A DNA stretch of 64,000 nucleotides, taken from NCBI RefSeq assembly GCF_040115645.1, contig NC_089559.1, forward strand, positions 1,054,001-1,118,000. Reading direction: 5' to 3'. The notes below the pieces were generated by a model that saw nothing but the letters and a program-made list of their open reading frames with translations, did no database searches and was not told where the DNA came from. The position numbers and the translations under genes are program-made. Of the stretch, positions 46,943 to 59,699 are shown piece by piece. Numbering within the stretch: position 1 is the first letter of the stretch; the number at the start of each line of letters is the position of its first letter. This DNA is from Euwallacea fornicatus. Lineage: Eukaryota > Arthropoda > Insecta > Coleoptera > Curculionidae.

Positions 46943-47836
46943 CAGGGTGTTTCATAAGCTAATCGACAAACTTTCAGGGAATGCAGAGCTCATGAAAACA
47001 AATATTTAGATCACATGAAGTTTGGACCGAAGCCACTTCGATCATAAGATACAGAGTGTTTAATTATTTCTTTTTTTAAACATTCCAAAAACGGTTTGGG
47101 ATGAACACGTGAAATTAGGGGCACACTATGGCGGACTAAATGCGCATGTCCTGGAGTGGGTAGAGTATTTCCCTGTACACCAGTGACGTCCGTGCGGCCT
47201 TTCAATAGTATGTTTCCAACGAAAAAATGGTATGCCACGGACTTTTAAATGCGAATATATTATTCAATATTCCATCAGTTCTTAATTAAAAAAAGCGTCT
47301 TAGTGTTTTGTCATTCAAGGAGCTGTTTTCAAGATCAAAAAAATAATTCCTCGTTTGTGTGCCCATCAAAAAACCGGTGTAGGTTTCCAAGTACGATTAA
47401 TTTTTAAATCTTTAGGAGAAATCAATTTCATTTTCTTTTAATAGAAGTAACGGACACGATGAAAAACATGTGTGAACCATGCCGCATCGCAAAATGGTAC
47501 TCCTTTACCCAAATATGGTTCTGTTAAATTCTAAGCCATTTATACATAATGAAACGTCAGATGGCCGCACGGACATCACTGGTGTATGGGGAGATATCCT
47601 TCTTCGGAATGCATTCAGAACGTGTACATTTATCCCACTACAGCAGGTCTCTAATGTCATGTCCTCATCCCAAACCGTTTTTGGAATATTAAAAAAATAT
47701 TTAAAAAATAATAAATTTAACATTCTGGATCTTGGAAACGAAGCAATTTCGGGCCTAACTTTACTCGGTTCAAATATTTGGTTTTATGAGCTCGAAAGCT
47801 CTTGAAAACTTATCGGTATGTTTGTAAAACACTCTG
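46943..47836. mobile_element. Long-TIR element, family A copy 2 (894 bp, foldback)
   Basis: Starts CAGGGTGTTTCATAAGCTAA and ends with the complement of CAGAGTGTTTTACAAACATA, flanked by TA. Arms pair for about 280 bp, reaching inwards to CACCAGTGACGTCCGTGCGG on the left and CCGCACGGACATCACTGGTG on the right, with a loop of about 340 bp. It is the same family as 22388-23107. Short mirror-image frames on the - strand come from the arms, not from genes. Confidence 0.82.
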
Positions 47837-47838
47837 TA

Positions 47839-48756
47839 TATATAAATTCAATTTGAGCAATATAAATTTAATATTGCTTAAAAAAACTCTCCGAAAATAA
47901 TTTCTCTCATCTTATCATTTTAATTTTACCGATTTTATCAGATGGTTAAAACACGGTGCCGCATCGCATTTTTCATACTTACAGATTGATATATGATCTA
48001 CCAGTACGCTTCTGTTTTTCATTAGGTTACGGGTTGATGATTGTGTTACATGAAACGCGTAGGACTTTTAACTTATAAAATCTCAGTGGCGTTTTTACTC
48101 CCATAAATTGTCTTAAAAAATCCTTTGATAGTAATTTTTTTATTTGAGTAACTCCTTAATATTATCTTCGGAACGCCTCCCTTTCTACTTCACTGCGGCA
48201 TTAATGCATGTGGTAATAGGCAACCATTAACGATCTCAAAAGAACTTACCCCCAGTTTTAACGCAAGAACTGGGTACGGTTTCCAGAGCGAATAAATGAT
48301 CCAAAATGGACGATGCTTTTGGTTATTTTCCCATATTTCGACAGAAAGCAATTATTCTGACCTGAACCAACCTAACTTGACGAATTGTACGAAAACTATT
48401 TTAGAAACGACAGTGCGGAAAATGTTTCCCATTGGTTTTGTTGGGCTGGGAAGTAATTCCCTAGGAAGTCAAGCTATTAACGTTTAATATAAATTTATAG
48501 CGATTTTATTGCGAACAATACCGTAAAAATAATGTATTTCTGTCCCGTTTTTACAAATATAAATGACGCAGTTCAAAAATATACGAGTCCCTTGTTAAAG
48601 CTACCAGTGGAATTCGCCATTAGCTTTCATATTTCAACTATGTGTTTACTCCGACCCTGTCTTCGCCCGCACCACAGCTCGAAGTTGCCGGTCGCTTGCA
48701 GCTGATCGTGCGGCCTCATCATCTATTGTGCGGCTCTAAATCGTCCGCCAGTCCCC
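47839..48756. other. Intron sequence without supported features
   Basis: No recognisable gene or element. Confidence 0.4.
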
Positions 48757-49496
48757 CCCTGTAAATTTTTTTACAAATCCTTATTTTTCAAAAATTGAAA
48801 TGAAGCGTGTCATAGGACAGATAATACTATCTTTTGACGTTTATTTTTTTAAATGTCGCTTGCGTCACCAGCAGCACAAAATGGCCGATTTTTCAAATTG
48901 AAACAGTCGTCGGCCGAGTGACATCACAAATTAGAGGTCTTTCAAGACTACATTTAATGGTGTATTGCGATTCAAAATCTATTGATTAGTTTTTGAGAAA
49001 AACGGATTTAGGTTCGGTAGAAAATTTAATACACATCCGATTAAATAGTGAAAAAACTTGTTTGTTGATAGGAAATTGGTTTATTTTCGATTTTGCGCTC
49101 ACAAACAAGTCTTTAATAAAAAAAGTAAATAAATAAAAATAACCAAAGAACGTGAGAACAAAATCGAAAATAAACCTATTTCCTATCAACAAACAAGATT
49201 TTTCATTGTGCACGTACTATTTAACTAAATGCGTATTGCATTTTTACCAAATTTATATTTATTTTTCTCGAAAACTAACCGATAGATTTTCAATCGCGAT
49301 ACACTGTTAAATGGAGCTTTCGAAGGCCTTTAATTTGAGGTGTCACTCGACCCATGTTTCAATTTAAAAAATTGGCTATTTTGTGCTACTAGTGACCCAA
49401 GCACCGTTTAAGAAAAATAAACAAACGGCAAAAGATAGTATTTTTATTCTATTAATGCCGTCTTTTAATCTAAAAAAATTGTTAAAAAGTTAACAG
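48757..49496. mobile_element. 740-bp foldback palindrome
   Basis: Left half and reverse complement of the right half match for about 330 bp around a centre near 49115. Shared blocks: ATACTATCTTTTG-CGTTT, GTCAC-AG-AGCACAAAAT, CGAGTGACA, TTAATGGTGTAT-GCGATT, and near the centre CTTGTTTGTTGATAGGAAAT with TTTATTTTCGATTTTG. Outer ends look like CCTGT(T)AA. No transposase. One transcript across it would form a long hairpin. Confidence 0.8.
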
Positions 49497-50632
49497 GAGA
49501 AGTGTAACAATTCAGAGCAGCACGGTATAAAAATGCAGTGGCGTAACCCAATGTTCTTTTTCCTAATGACCCCCCTCCCCAAATTATCTTGGGGCTTTTG
49601 ATTGTTCGGACAGAGCTCGTCATAAAATTATCTCTAGTATTTCTGTCTTGTTTTTGTTAAGGGCGAATTACCTTAGTTATTGCAGAGCTTGGGAGATCTC
49701 AGTGGCGTCTCGTAATCTTCAAATCCCCAGTAATTTTCCAAAAAAAATCTTTTTGTCGTGTTCTCATTTATTTTGCTGTTTCTATAGTATCGCCTTCCAG
49801 TGTGCCTCTGCCTTTTCCTGGATTAATCCATTAGCGCCCGTGAGTAAATTTGAAGGCTTTAACCCCGCAAAGACCAGAGCGGTGTATCGCAGTTTCCTCA
49901 CTAGAAAATAATTCACCAAAACTAATTGGTCCCATTGTGATCGTATACGTTGACACAGAATCATCAATTGATTTTCCTCCTCTGGCGTTCTCTGCTCAAC
50001 GTTTAGATGGTAGGGTTGCTCGTATTTTCCGAATGGTTATTTAACAATAAAATCGTTTCGAACTAAATTGGCAACACATAAATTCAGCTCTCACTATTCG
50101 CTATCGGTGGCGTTTCTCACACTGGTTCGTTAGAGCAAAATGGGTGCCACGGATCTAGTTTTCCTTTTCCGTCCGAACGTCTGATTTCCATTCCATCCAA
50201 AATCATAAAAATGCACGAATTTGGGGCTGTCATAAAAACCAGCATAAATCTTTCCGTTGACCTCTCCATTAAAACGGCTCTTTCCTTATACCTGTTACGT
50301 TTACACAATCCATTTGCATTGAATGTTTGCCACCTATCCGTTTTGGGGCTATCTGTACACACGTGGAGCAGTTTACATTTTTTATGTAGGGAAAGATTGA
50401 CTGTTGTGTATGAACGAAAGAAGCGAAAGGAGCTTTTAAAATAAAAAAATATAACGGGAATAATACAAGTGTTTAGTTCTTTCGTATTTTGTTTTTGCTT
50501 TTCAAAACGATCATCAATATTTGAGCGCTCCACTAGAGCTTTAATAGCTTGAGAAGTGATGGTTTCAAGCAGATAAATATTAACCGATATCACTTATTTA
50601 TCCGAAGACACGTCCCTTCACCAATAGGAAGG
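49497..50632. other. Intron sequence, unassigned 158-codon frame
   Basis: A - strand frame (50593-50117, 158 codons) has no recognisable domain and is overlapped by an opposite-strand frame; probably chance. Confidence 0.35.
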
Positions 50633-50787
50633 CGCAGAGGCGTGGCATTGGTGCTGATGCGGGTGATCAGGATGGCATAGCTCCAATCAGTCAAGAGGCA
50701 TATAGGCGTGGCTTTATGGATATTTTATTATCATCATTTTATTTATCATTGAGGTCACGTCCCCAGCAATCTAAAACTGCGGAAGAA
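50633..50787. repeat. GGCGTGG-type dispersed repeat, copy 1
   Basis: Contains GGCGTGGCTTTAT and then, after an AT-rich insert, ATCATTGAGGTCACGTCCCC and AGCAATCTAAAACTGCGGAA. The same order recurs at 53605-53665 and 53797-53850. Confidence 0.55.
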
Positions 50788-53604
50788 GCCCCATTTCTGA
50801 TAGATTTGAATTAAGTTTCAGACTGAGAGGGTGCGATTTCAAATTTTACTGATTGATTTGCGAAAGATTTTATTGACAGCTTGACTACTTCTAAAGCGTC
50901 TCTATTCAATTTTCATTCCGAATATCCTAATTGTTGTTTCTGATAAAACCGAAGTTGGCAAAGGGCTGTTTAGTCGTCCCTCAGGGATGCCCGAGCAATA
51001 ACGACAACCTAAGAGGAATTAAACGAGTGGTCGTAATTGGGAAGTTTCAGGGAGTTGCGGCCGGTCTGGAACTAGCAAAAACTTTCGGGTTACTAATTAC
51101 GGTAGCACATAATTCTGGCGGTTTGTCTAGGATAGTGGCCAGTCTCAGGGCTATTTTCGGATTTGCGGAGTTAAATGTTAAAGATTCAAAACACATATAG
51201 TTGATCTGTCCTTAACTTTGTTCATATGAGTACTAATTGGTAGTTTCCCAAAGCGAAATTCCGGTTGGTAATCTTTGATTGAGATGCGCGATTTCGCTGT
51301 AGATCGATAGCTGTTCTGCAATATAAATAACCACTTCAAAGGCCGACCGGAAGTTCGAAGAAGTTGTCGGAAAGTTTGAAAAACTCCAAGAGAATCAATG
51401 CGTCGTCGTGCCTTTCGATTGGTGGAGGAACGCGTCTACTGATAATCGTTCGATGAATTAACGGCAATGTAATTACTTTCGACATAAATGAGTTTCGCAA
51501 TGTCTTGTGAAGGATTGTCCCTCTTTCTTATATTGCTGGAGGCGTAGCCTCGACGGTAACTTCCGAATGATGGGAGGAAGCCGACAGTCTGACTCGATCG
51601 TTTACGTCAGTCTCAAGGTCACGCGTCAGTGCCTTTCAAATGACAGCGAGGCGTGCCGATGTCTATCAGTTCAGGTTCTGATACTTGAAACTGTGTACGG
51701 ATTTAATTTCTCAAATGGAGAAGCAATATATTTTCAACTTGTTCGACACATCGTCATTTTAAAACTGGTTCTCTAGTCATAAATTGCTCAACACGTGTTC
51801 TCAATGGTATTCTACCTAGCCACGCCCCTGTGTCTTTCCATATTCGACATAGCCACACCTCTGGTCCTCGTGATTGGTGGCGTAAAGCGAGATTCTGCCC
51901 CGATCATCCCTACTGGCATTAAGATACCCCCTCTGCGTATGCATAGATTTTTTATTGGGCTATCGTATGAGGTTCGTAGAAATGTTATTCTGGTTTTTCT
52001 GCAGGTATTAAGTCTATACATCTAGATAGATATTACGTGCTTTCCTCATCGATTCCTGCCTCTGGAGGCAGGTAGACGATCAACACTAAAACGCAAATAT
52101 CCATCCTAAAGCTAACATTACCGTAAAACAAGCCGGGTAAACATACCCGAAAGAGAACATTTCGACGAGGGGCACGTTCGTCCTTTACTGCCCCTCGATT
52201 TTTACGGTATTTGGAGATTGACCAACGAAAAATGCTTATTTCGACCCCGAAGGAACTTGAGAATATCTCTGTTTTTCCCTTTTTTGCCTTAATCGAGTTC
52301 AAACTTTGTGGGTAAATAAATGAGCATTTACTATCCATGGAATTTTGGAGTAACATTCATAACGTCTTTTCAATTTTTAAATAACTTTCGCCGATAACTT
52401 TTTGCAGCTGTCGCAACTCCCAAGCGACAGCTCCCTTTCGGGGTTGGAAAGTTCCATTTCGATGTCACAAGAACAGTATGTGACCATAATAGGGGTTTAC
52501 CGATAATGTATTTAGGTCGCTCTAAGTGAACTTTTGTTAAATTTCCATGAAAACGTTGTATTTAGCGCCAAATTGTTAATGCGCTGTTAATTTCAATATC
52601 AGGCTGGTTTCCATGGAAACAACGAATCAGACCAATTTTGCGAAATTAGCTTTTACTTAAGTTTCAGTTCAAGTAGGTGGCATATTCAATCACAGAAGCT
52701 TTTAGACTTTAATTAGATAAGTTCTTGTCATTGCTTTCTGGTCACAACACGTGCGTGTTAAGCTGGAAACTGGTTTGCCTTGAAATCTGTATAGAGCGAC
52801 CAAAAATGCTTTAAAGCCGCCTTATAGCACTCAATGACCGGGTTATATTCACGTTTTACGCCCCATCAGATTGTAGCTTTAAATGGGATTATTCCCTTCG
52901 CAAGATAAACGATCTTTTAAAAATACCATTTCGTCTTTTATATCCTTTTCCGGACAATGATTACGGCAGTATATTTCCGTTCTTATTCCAATTTACGGTC
53001 TGATCAACCGATCTCTAGATTTAATACTGTGATACGGACATAATCCAGGAAATTAGAATACACACCACCATTTCCTGCTCGTATGAACAGCAAAAATCAT
53101 ATCGAACGTTCCAACATGGCAACTATTCACAATTCGAGAGAACATGACCCGCATTTCTCTTTAGTTTTGTCGATTTCAGTATTAACTCTAATACAGTATT
53201 TGTCATGTTAAAGGAAAGTTTCAGGCCTGGAATAAATTCCGCTCACACCCCAATTAAGTCCGTCTTTAGCCTAGTTCTTGGGCAAATAAGAAAGTTCCTA
53301 ATAAAAGAAGGTAAACATGAGCCCTCGACAAATCATTCCGTCATTCGTTCTGTTACCCCGTTCACGTCCAAGAACTAATGAAAGGGTTAATAACGATGTT
53401 TTACGGCTGCGTTTTCCAACACTCCTTCAACTATTGTCTGTAAACCTGCCTTTGTTTGACTGACCACTAAAACTCGTGAAAATTAGCTCTAACCGATGTA
53501 AGTACAACTGCCATTATTTCTTGTGGGACTAGAAAACTTGTCGGGGAAATAATTTGATTTTACCAAATTTATTCGAAGAGATTCCCTTCTAACAATTGGA
53601 TAGC
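50788..53604. other. Intron sequence without supported genes
   Basis: No gene supported. At 51817-51870, AGCCACGCCCC and AGCCACACC look like inverted fragments of the GGCGTGG repeat. Confidence 0.35.
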
Positions 53605-53850
53605 GTGGGGGCGAGGCTTTATTTATTATCATTGAGGCCACGTCTCCGTAAACTAAAAAAGTCAGAAAACATTTCAAGTAGACAAAAATTGTACCACCAA
53701 CGTACGCCCCCCTTCACTAATGGGAGGGGGTGAAGGCATGACGGAACCCTGGTGGGACACGCTCAGCGGTTCGCTCCTATCTATTGTAAGACGGGGAGGC
53801 GTGGTTTTATTGAGGCCGCGCCCCTGGTAACCTAAAAAAGCAGAAAAATT
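53605..53850. repeat. GGCGTGG-type dispersed repeat, two adjacent copies
   Basis: Copy 2: GGCGAGGCTTTAT then CATTGAGGCCACGTCTCC and AAACTAAAAAAGTCAGAAAA (about 53611-53668). Copy 3: AGGCGTGGTTTTATTGAGGC, CGCGCCCCTGGTAACCT and AAAAAAGCAGAAAA (about 53797-53850). The 190-bp spacing suggests a tandem arrangement. Function unknown. Confidence 0.6.
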
Positions 53851-55429
53851 CTTTGTTATAAACTCATTTATATCGTTTGATTTCTGGTGTATAATCCGAT
53901 GGGACTCTAAGTCACTTCTAATAGCTGCGGAATTTTTCATCGGTCCAAGGGAGCCGGAAAATTAATTACATTAATTAGTTTTCCAACGCGTTGATGGATT
54001 TCCCGAGGAAATTGAAAGACCATTCGTGCGAAATTAATGTCCGATGATGCGAAAATATGTGATTGGAATGGCGATCGCGGCGTGATTGTAGTCCGGATAA
54101 TTCCTCGATCGGAAAAATGATTTTTATTAATTATGGTTTATTGTGGCTGCTCAAGTTGTTTATCCGATATGGGCTGCGATTAATGGGTTTTTGGCGTTTA
54201 ATTAAACTCTGACGTTGCGACGTTTATGCGCTGGTTTTGGGTAATAAAAAAACGGTTACCCTTATTGAATATACACACATGAGTATGAGACGATCTCAAC
54301 TAAACCCTCTGTACTAGCAAATTTATATTTTCCCGATGGACTTTTGCTAACCTCAGCATTATTAAGTAATTTCTGTTTTCGTTCTTTTAGCCCTGTGAGG
54401 CTTAACCGTTTCGGAGATATTGGGTTTTTGGAGAGCTTATTTAATAGACCCTAATACTGTGTGTAACGTAACGTAACCGAGTGAAAACCCATAAAAGGGC
54501 AAACCCGGTCTGATTCTCAAAATAATGGGTAATCGGGGAAGAGAAAAGGGAGTTTAAACCGCAAAGTTTGAAAGTTCAGCCGGTAACGGCCCAACTTTAC
54601 ATTTGCTGGTGAAGGTTGTGAATACTGAGTGCCCCGTTATTCGGGCCATTTCCTAAATAATTTCAGAAATTCCAGTTCACTCGGGTATTCCTAGAGCTGG
54701 AAGACTTCCCAGTGATTCATCGATCAATTTGCTCCGACTCGCAGCTTTATTCAATCAAAAAGTTTCATCTTTTCGAAGTTTCAGTTCAAACACGGCAGAG
54801 CCTGAAGCGTTTGTTTGAGTTTAAACACAAGTCGTGTTGATTTTTGTCCCTCTCTATATAGAGCCCGCCGTGTCTGTTTGTTTTCCAGAAGTTCCTACGA
54901 AATTCCTGACTGGAAAGCTTGCCCTTTTCCGCTCCGATTCAGACAAGTCTTGTTATGAATGCACTTCTCCCGGAATCGATGGATTATTATCTTCATCGCC
55001 AGTGAGAGTTGGAAAAATCTAATCTTCAAGAAATGCTGATAATATGGCATTTCTCTTGTTGACCGTCCGGGTAATAATGAGCCTTTATCCTGTGTTTACA
55101 CAAACCCGAAGTGTCTCTCTTGGCCTTTGGCGTGGGAACGGTTTTATTTGGGTTTGGGCTGCAAGTTTTGTTGACTTTGCAGCTATTCTGTGAAGAAGTT
55201 ATTATGCACCACGAAGCCCGCAATAAGGTTCCTTTGTTATTGTTTAATTGCCGACGTTTGGAATATGTTTATGCTGGAAAAGTGCCTTGCCATGACAGTT
55301 ACGCTTAGCTTTGCCTAGCCTGGATAGAACCATAGAGATCTTGATATCCATAAAAAAAAGTCTGATTCGTTTTTCTTTTTTTTTCTATTTTTTTTTCTTT
55401 TTTTTTTTTTTAATTGTAAATCATACGCA
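53851..55429. other. Intron sequence without supported features
   Basis: No recognisable gene. A T-rich tract lies at 55366-55411. Confidence 0.4.
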
Positions 55430-55560
55430 GGCGGAAGTCGGCAATGTGAGCGGTAAGTGTGTGGGACCTGCGGGAGAATATCCTGCCAGCGCCATCTGCA
55501 CGTGCCTGAAATCAGACTGCCTGAAATGTTTCAATCAACGCACGGAGATGAGATTCATGA
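55430..55560 (+). repeat. Dispersed GCGCCATCTGC repeat, copy 1
   Basis: GTCGGCAATGTGAGCGGTAA, then GGGACCTGCGGGAGAATAT, then CAGCGCCATCTGCACGTGCC. The same order of blocks recurs at 56306 and 59730. It looks superficially like an exon (AG acceptor and GT inside), but the repeated copies show it is a mobile or dispersed sequence. Confidence 0.6.
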
Positions 55561-56299
55561 AATTCTCTTTTCAAACGCAATTCGTGCAAAGAAAATGAAT
55601 CTAGATTTTTTTGCAAATTTACGGTCATACAGTTGAAAGCAAAGGAAAAGGGCACGTGCATTGCGTACACTCGTGCGCTCTCAGCGTACACGTTTTACGT
55701 TGCCCCTGAATAATGTATAACAGTGTTTTTTCATCGGCGAATGTATAATCTACGTCTCCCGGGTGAAGGGCTTTCAGGGAAGAACAAAGGGCCAACATTC
55801 CTTTAAACAATTTCCTCCTGTTGTCCCTTTTAACGTCTTAATTACCCGATATCGAAGGAACACTAGACAATATCAAAAACGAAAACCGAGGGAGAGATTT
55901 TTAACAAAGGGGTTCTTCGTGTCGCCTTAATTACCGGCGTTTAGTGCGCAGCGGTGGCGGCTCTTTGTTGAGGAACTTCGCGCAGTATTAAACGCTCAAA
56001 CGAAACGACTTTTTGGCATTTTGGCGTACATATTGGATTTCGTTGAGGCAGAAGCACGTTTGCGCTTTTATTGGCCTGAAGGTAACGGGCGAAACAGATT
56101 TTAAAACAATGGGGTGTGTGTAACGGCACGAATAAAGGCTTCCTTATTGTTTTGGACGTGCGGTTTGTTCGGCAACCTCGACATCGTTATCTTTTGCGCT
56201 TGAAAGGCACAGAAGTCGTTCGTTCCTACGTCAAAGTTTTACAGGATTCCGTAACAAAACGAAGTTCCGATTTCTAATTATACGTTCGAGGGCGATCGA

Positions 56300-56420
56300 C
56301 TGCAGGCAGAAATCGGCAACGTCAACGGCAGGTACGTTGGACCTGGAGGGTAATGTTCCATCACTGCCATCTGTCGCGTGCCGATCAGACCTCCCAGCGT
56401 GAAAAGGGCCCGCAGATGGC
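56300..56420 (+). repeat. Dispersed GCGCCATCTGC repeat, copy 2
   Basis: GCAGGCAGAAATCGGCAACG, TCAACGGCAGGTACGTTGG, ACCTGGAGGGTAATGTTCC and ATCACTGCCATCTGTCGCGT align with copies at 55430 and 59730. Confidence 0.6.
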
Positions 56421-56719
56421 GCTGGGGGAATAGCGTGCTTCGAGCCCAACATGCGGTCAGTCAAAGTCAAACTCGTACACATGAATTGTTTTCGTCAGCT
56501 TTTCTTCATGTTAAGGAGTTATAACAAAATAATCGGTCGTTTAATTTTCATGCTGAATAGATCTGGTAGGTAAACGAAAATTCCAAAAATGTAGCATTTT
56601 TTGTCAAAAAAAAAAAAAAAACAATTTTTGAAATTTAGTAGCAAATGCGTATTGAAAAGGGTATGGTGTCGAATTTTTTTGTTTTCTGTGTACTAATATC
56701 CTCGTTTGTCTGAACTTAA

Positions 56720-57730
56720 TTGTTGTTTGCAATGGGTCGGCAAAAGGGCCAAACCGCCGTCACCGAAAGAAATCCTATCATCCACCATTATGACCGCAAA
56801 AAATCTTACCGTCAAATACGTAAAATGGTCAATAGGAGTCACACAACCGCCCAAAGCATTACAGATCGTTATGTTAATGGAAAAAGGGTTGAAAACAAAG
56901 TGCGAAATAGCCCTAGGAAAATTCTCGACGATTATGACGAAACGTGGGCTTGACGAAAGGTTGCAGAAAATTCAAAAAACTCTGCTCCTAAATTGGCAAA
57001 AATTGCAGAAACGTATCTAAATAAGGTCGTTAATTCGTAGACCATTCGAAACTTGTTACATAAGCGTAATCTACATAGTAGAGTGGCCTCAAAAGAAATC
57101 ACGGATCAGTAAGATCAATTGAGTCAAACGCTTGAGATTCGCGGAAGAATGCCAAGAAAAGGATTTTAACTTCTGAAAAAATGTAATTTTTGCAGATGAG
57201 AGTAAATTCAACATTTTCGGCTCGGATGGACAACCAGTTTGGCGAAAATGCGATGGGGCGTTAAAGGGGAAAAAAATTACGGCCGACAGTGAAGAACGGA
57301 GGAGGTTCCGTTATAATCTGGGGGTCGGCAAAAACGTTCTGGGGATCTTCGTTCCATTGCAAGTACCATGGACCAAAATGTGTATTTGGATATTCGAAAG
57401 CTAAATTTAAAGCAAAGCGCGCGGAAATTGGCAATTGAAAGGTCATTTAAATATTACCAGGACAATGACCCAAAGCTCAAAGCACTAAAAGTTAGACAAT
57501 GGCTACTTTATAGTTGTTCCAAAGTAATAGGAACGCCTCCCCGGAGTCCAGATTTAAACCTAATTGAAAATGGATGGAGCCAGTTAAAAACTGGAACACG
57601 AAAATTTGAAATTTCTAATAGGGAACAACTTACCGTTTTAAGGGAAGAATGGGCAAAGATACCAACGGAATATCGTGAGAAATTGGTAAAATTCAGTCTA
57701 AAAGACGTAATTAAAAACAAAGGACTTTAA
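56720..57730 (+). pseudogene. Tc1-like transposase, nearly full length, disrupted
   Basis: Starts at about 56732 (MGRQKGQTAVTERN...) with a helix-turn-helix containing SYRQIRKMVNRSHTTAQSI and NSPRKILDDYDETW, then a stop. Broken frames follow (LAKIAETYLNKVV, DESKFNIFGSDGQPVWRK with the first catalytic Asp, GGGSVIIWG). The C-terminal part is open at 57440-57730: YYQDNDPKLKALKVRQWL (second Asp), PPRSPDLNLIENGW (Glu), ending EYREKLVKF...DVIKNKGL. About 1 kb, the usual Tc1 coding length. At least four stops or frameshifts; inactive. Terminal inverted repeats could not be fixed by eye. Confidence 0.85.
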
Positions 57731-57974
57731 ACTAAATATTAAATTAAAATTGAATATGGTTTAGAGTTACAATTTGAATTATGTACGAGTTTCATTTTGA
57801 GGTGGAAAATTGATTTTCATTTTGTATCAGGCACGTGTGTGGAATTTTTGAATCATTTTTAAATTTTTTATTGCATTCAATACATAATTTCATTTTGGCC
57901 ACGTGTTCGTTCTCAGTTTCTATCTACTTTGTTACTTATACCAAATATACTTAGCGTACGAGTGTCACTTTGAC

Positions 57975-58060
57975 TGACTGTACGTGCCGGTCTCTGCCTG
58001 CGCTCTATTGACTCGAGATGAACCTAAATGGCGAGATACGATAGGAACGAAACGGGATTT
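57975..58060 (-). repeat. Dispersed GCGCCATCTGC repeat family, partial inverted end
   Basis: TGCCGGTCTCTGCCTGCGCT, CTATTGACTCGAGATGAACC parallels GTTGCCGAATGCTGCCTGCA, TTTAATTGACGAGTGATGAA at 59886-59925, so this is a partial end of the same family. Confidence 0.45.
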
Positions 58061-58559
58061 TGCAGTGCTCCAATTAATTCAACTCAGAACTGGAATGTGG
58101 CATGAAATCGCGATAAGCCTCCCTGGCCCTTTTTCATCTTACCTGGAAAAAGAGGTGTCTTGTTGGGTGTGGCGGGGGCATCTGGAGACTTCGCGTTGAT
58201 ATCACCGATCGCTATTCGTTGTCCTCCTTGTCTTCCAAGGAACGTTTTGTCCAGATCGTTTTGCGGGGTTCTCGGAGACGACGATGAGCGACAGCAAGAG
58301 GTTCCCCCGACGGTGTTAACCTGTACTGTTTTAGCTCTTATTACACCCCCGAGCATAAAAGTAGGGTCGTCTCGTAATACGCATGTAATTTCGCAGCTTG
58401 TAGTGTATTCGAAATTTGTTCACCTGTAGCATAATTTACTGACTTTGAGCAGTGATTTTGTCGCGATTGCTCGAATGAGAAAGCATTTCTATTGCAACAT
58501 CCATTTATCCCCAAATAAATAATTTTCGCGAACCGAGCATTTCCTCCTCCAGCAGCGAT

Positions 58560-59080
58560 AGCAGCTCTTTTGGACGACGAGTTAGCTTTTGGCTCACGTT
58601 CTGCAGAAGATTGTCTCATTCGTGCACGAGCATTCCGCGAGGCTCACGGGGATCTAGGGGAGCCGGCCCATGTCTTCGTAAGCGTCCCTTTATCTCATCC
58701 CAGAAATACTCGATCGGGTTCAAATCTGCACTCCCAGCCGGCGCCAGGCCATCCTCGCGAATTGGACCAGGCCAAGAAAAGCGGTAACCTCGCGAGCGGT
58801 GTAGGGCCGGGCATTATCACGCATAAAGTTTGCGTTCTCTCCGAGAATAACCACGAACGGTACTTCGAGAACCTCCATTGGGTACCTGTACGCGTCCAGA
58901 GTCCCATTTTGGATGAAGATTAAAATTCCTCCCCCTGTCATAACTGAGCTTCTACCAACTGGAAACTGATGGGCCACTCGGTGTCTTTACACCTCTGCAG
59001 CAACTGTTGGACACTAGATAGACTTACTCCGCAGTTTCTAGTAGCTTCGCGATCTTCTAAAGCCGCCACGGTTCACGTCT
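58560..59080 (-). pseudogene. Tc1-like transposase remnant, internally deleted
   Basis: On the - strand: ALEDREATRNCGVSLSSVQQ (helix-turn-helix, about 59070-59000), then directly VGRSSVMTGGGILIFIQNGT, DAYRYPMEVLE and NFMRDNARPYTAREVTAFL with the second catalytic Asp. A frameshift follows near 58735, then GSADLNPIEYFWDEIKGRLR with the catalytic Glu. The region with the first Asp is deleted. Inactive. Confidence 0.8.
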
Positions 59081-59699
59081 CAACGACAGGATTTATGGAC
59101 AGTTTAACGAAAGGACGAATTGACAATGATATTGTGATTGAATTTGCACTCCACAGGTAGAGAGACACAGGACGAAAAAATGCTGATAACGCGTTTAAGA
59201 AATTTTTCCTTGGCTCATGGAACGCTCATGGAAACATGTGATTATTGCTCAAGAGCGTCTTAGATTGCGAAGAAAGGCTCTCCTAAGGTGGAAAAGTACC
59301 CTCATGAATTTGTTTATATAAACTGTGAGGAATTTTTTAAGTGACCTTAATTTTATGCTCGAGGGCCTACTTCCGTCTGGAACGGCGACAGCTGGGCATG
59401 CTGGATGTTCCCCTTGACGCGAACTGCTGTTCCTCGTTTCCATCCTCCTCGCTGTGCTTGATTGTCGTCATCCTTCCTGTGTGTTTAATATCCTGAGATC
59501 CTGAAGTAGGGCACAGCATTGTTTCCTAAAGGCCTGCAATCTGTCTACATCGAGGCGTCCTAGGAGCTTCTATAGTTCTGTTTTATCCCCGGTTACCATG
59601 AACATTCACGACATCTGCAGCGCTGAAAGTTGAGGATGTGTATCAATCAACCCCGCAGTTTGGAGAGATTTAAGAACGACGCAGCCGTTGCTGAATACG

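Noticed and set aside
47011..47723. Two - strand frames within family A copy 2 with similar peptides
   Set aside because: They arise from the inverted arms of the element and lack transposase motifs.
50117..50593. 158-codon - strand frame
   Set aside because: No recognisable domain, overlapped by an opposing frame, and no splice or promoter context.
55424..55455. Possible next ADAM exon (acceptor CGCAG, donor AGCG|gtaagt)
   Set aside because: The sequence recurs as a dispersed repeat at 56.3 and 59.7 kb and the peptide does not continue an ADAM10 prodomain.
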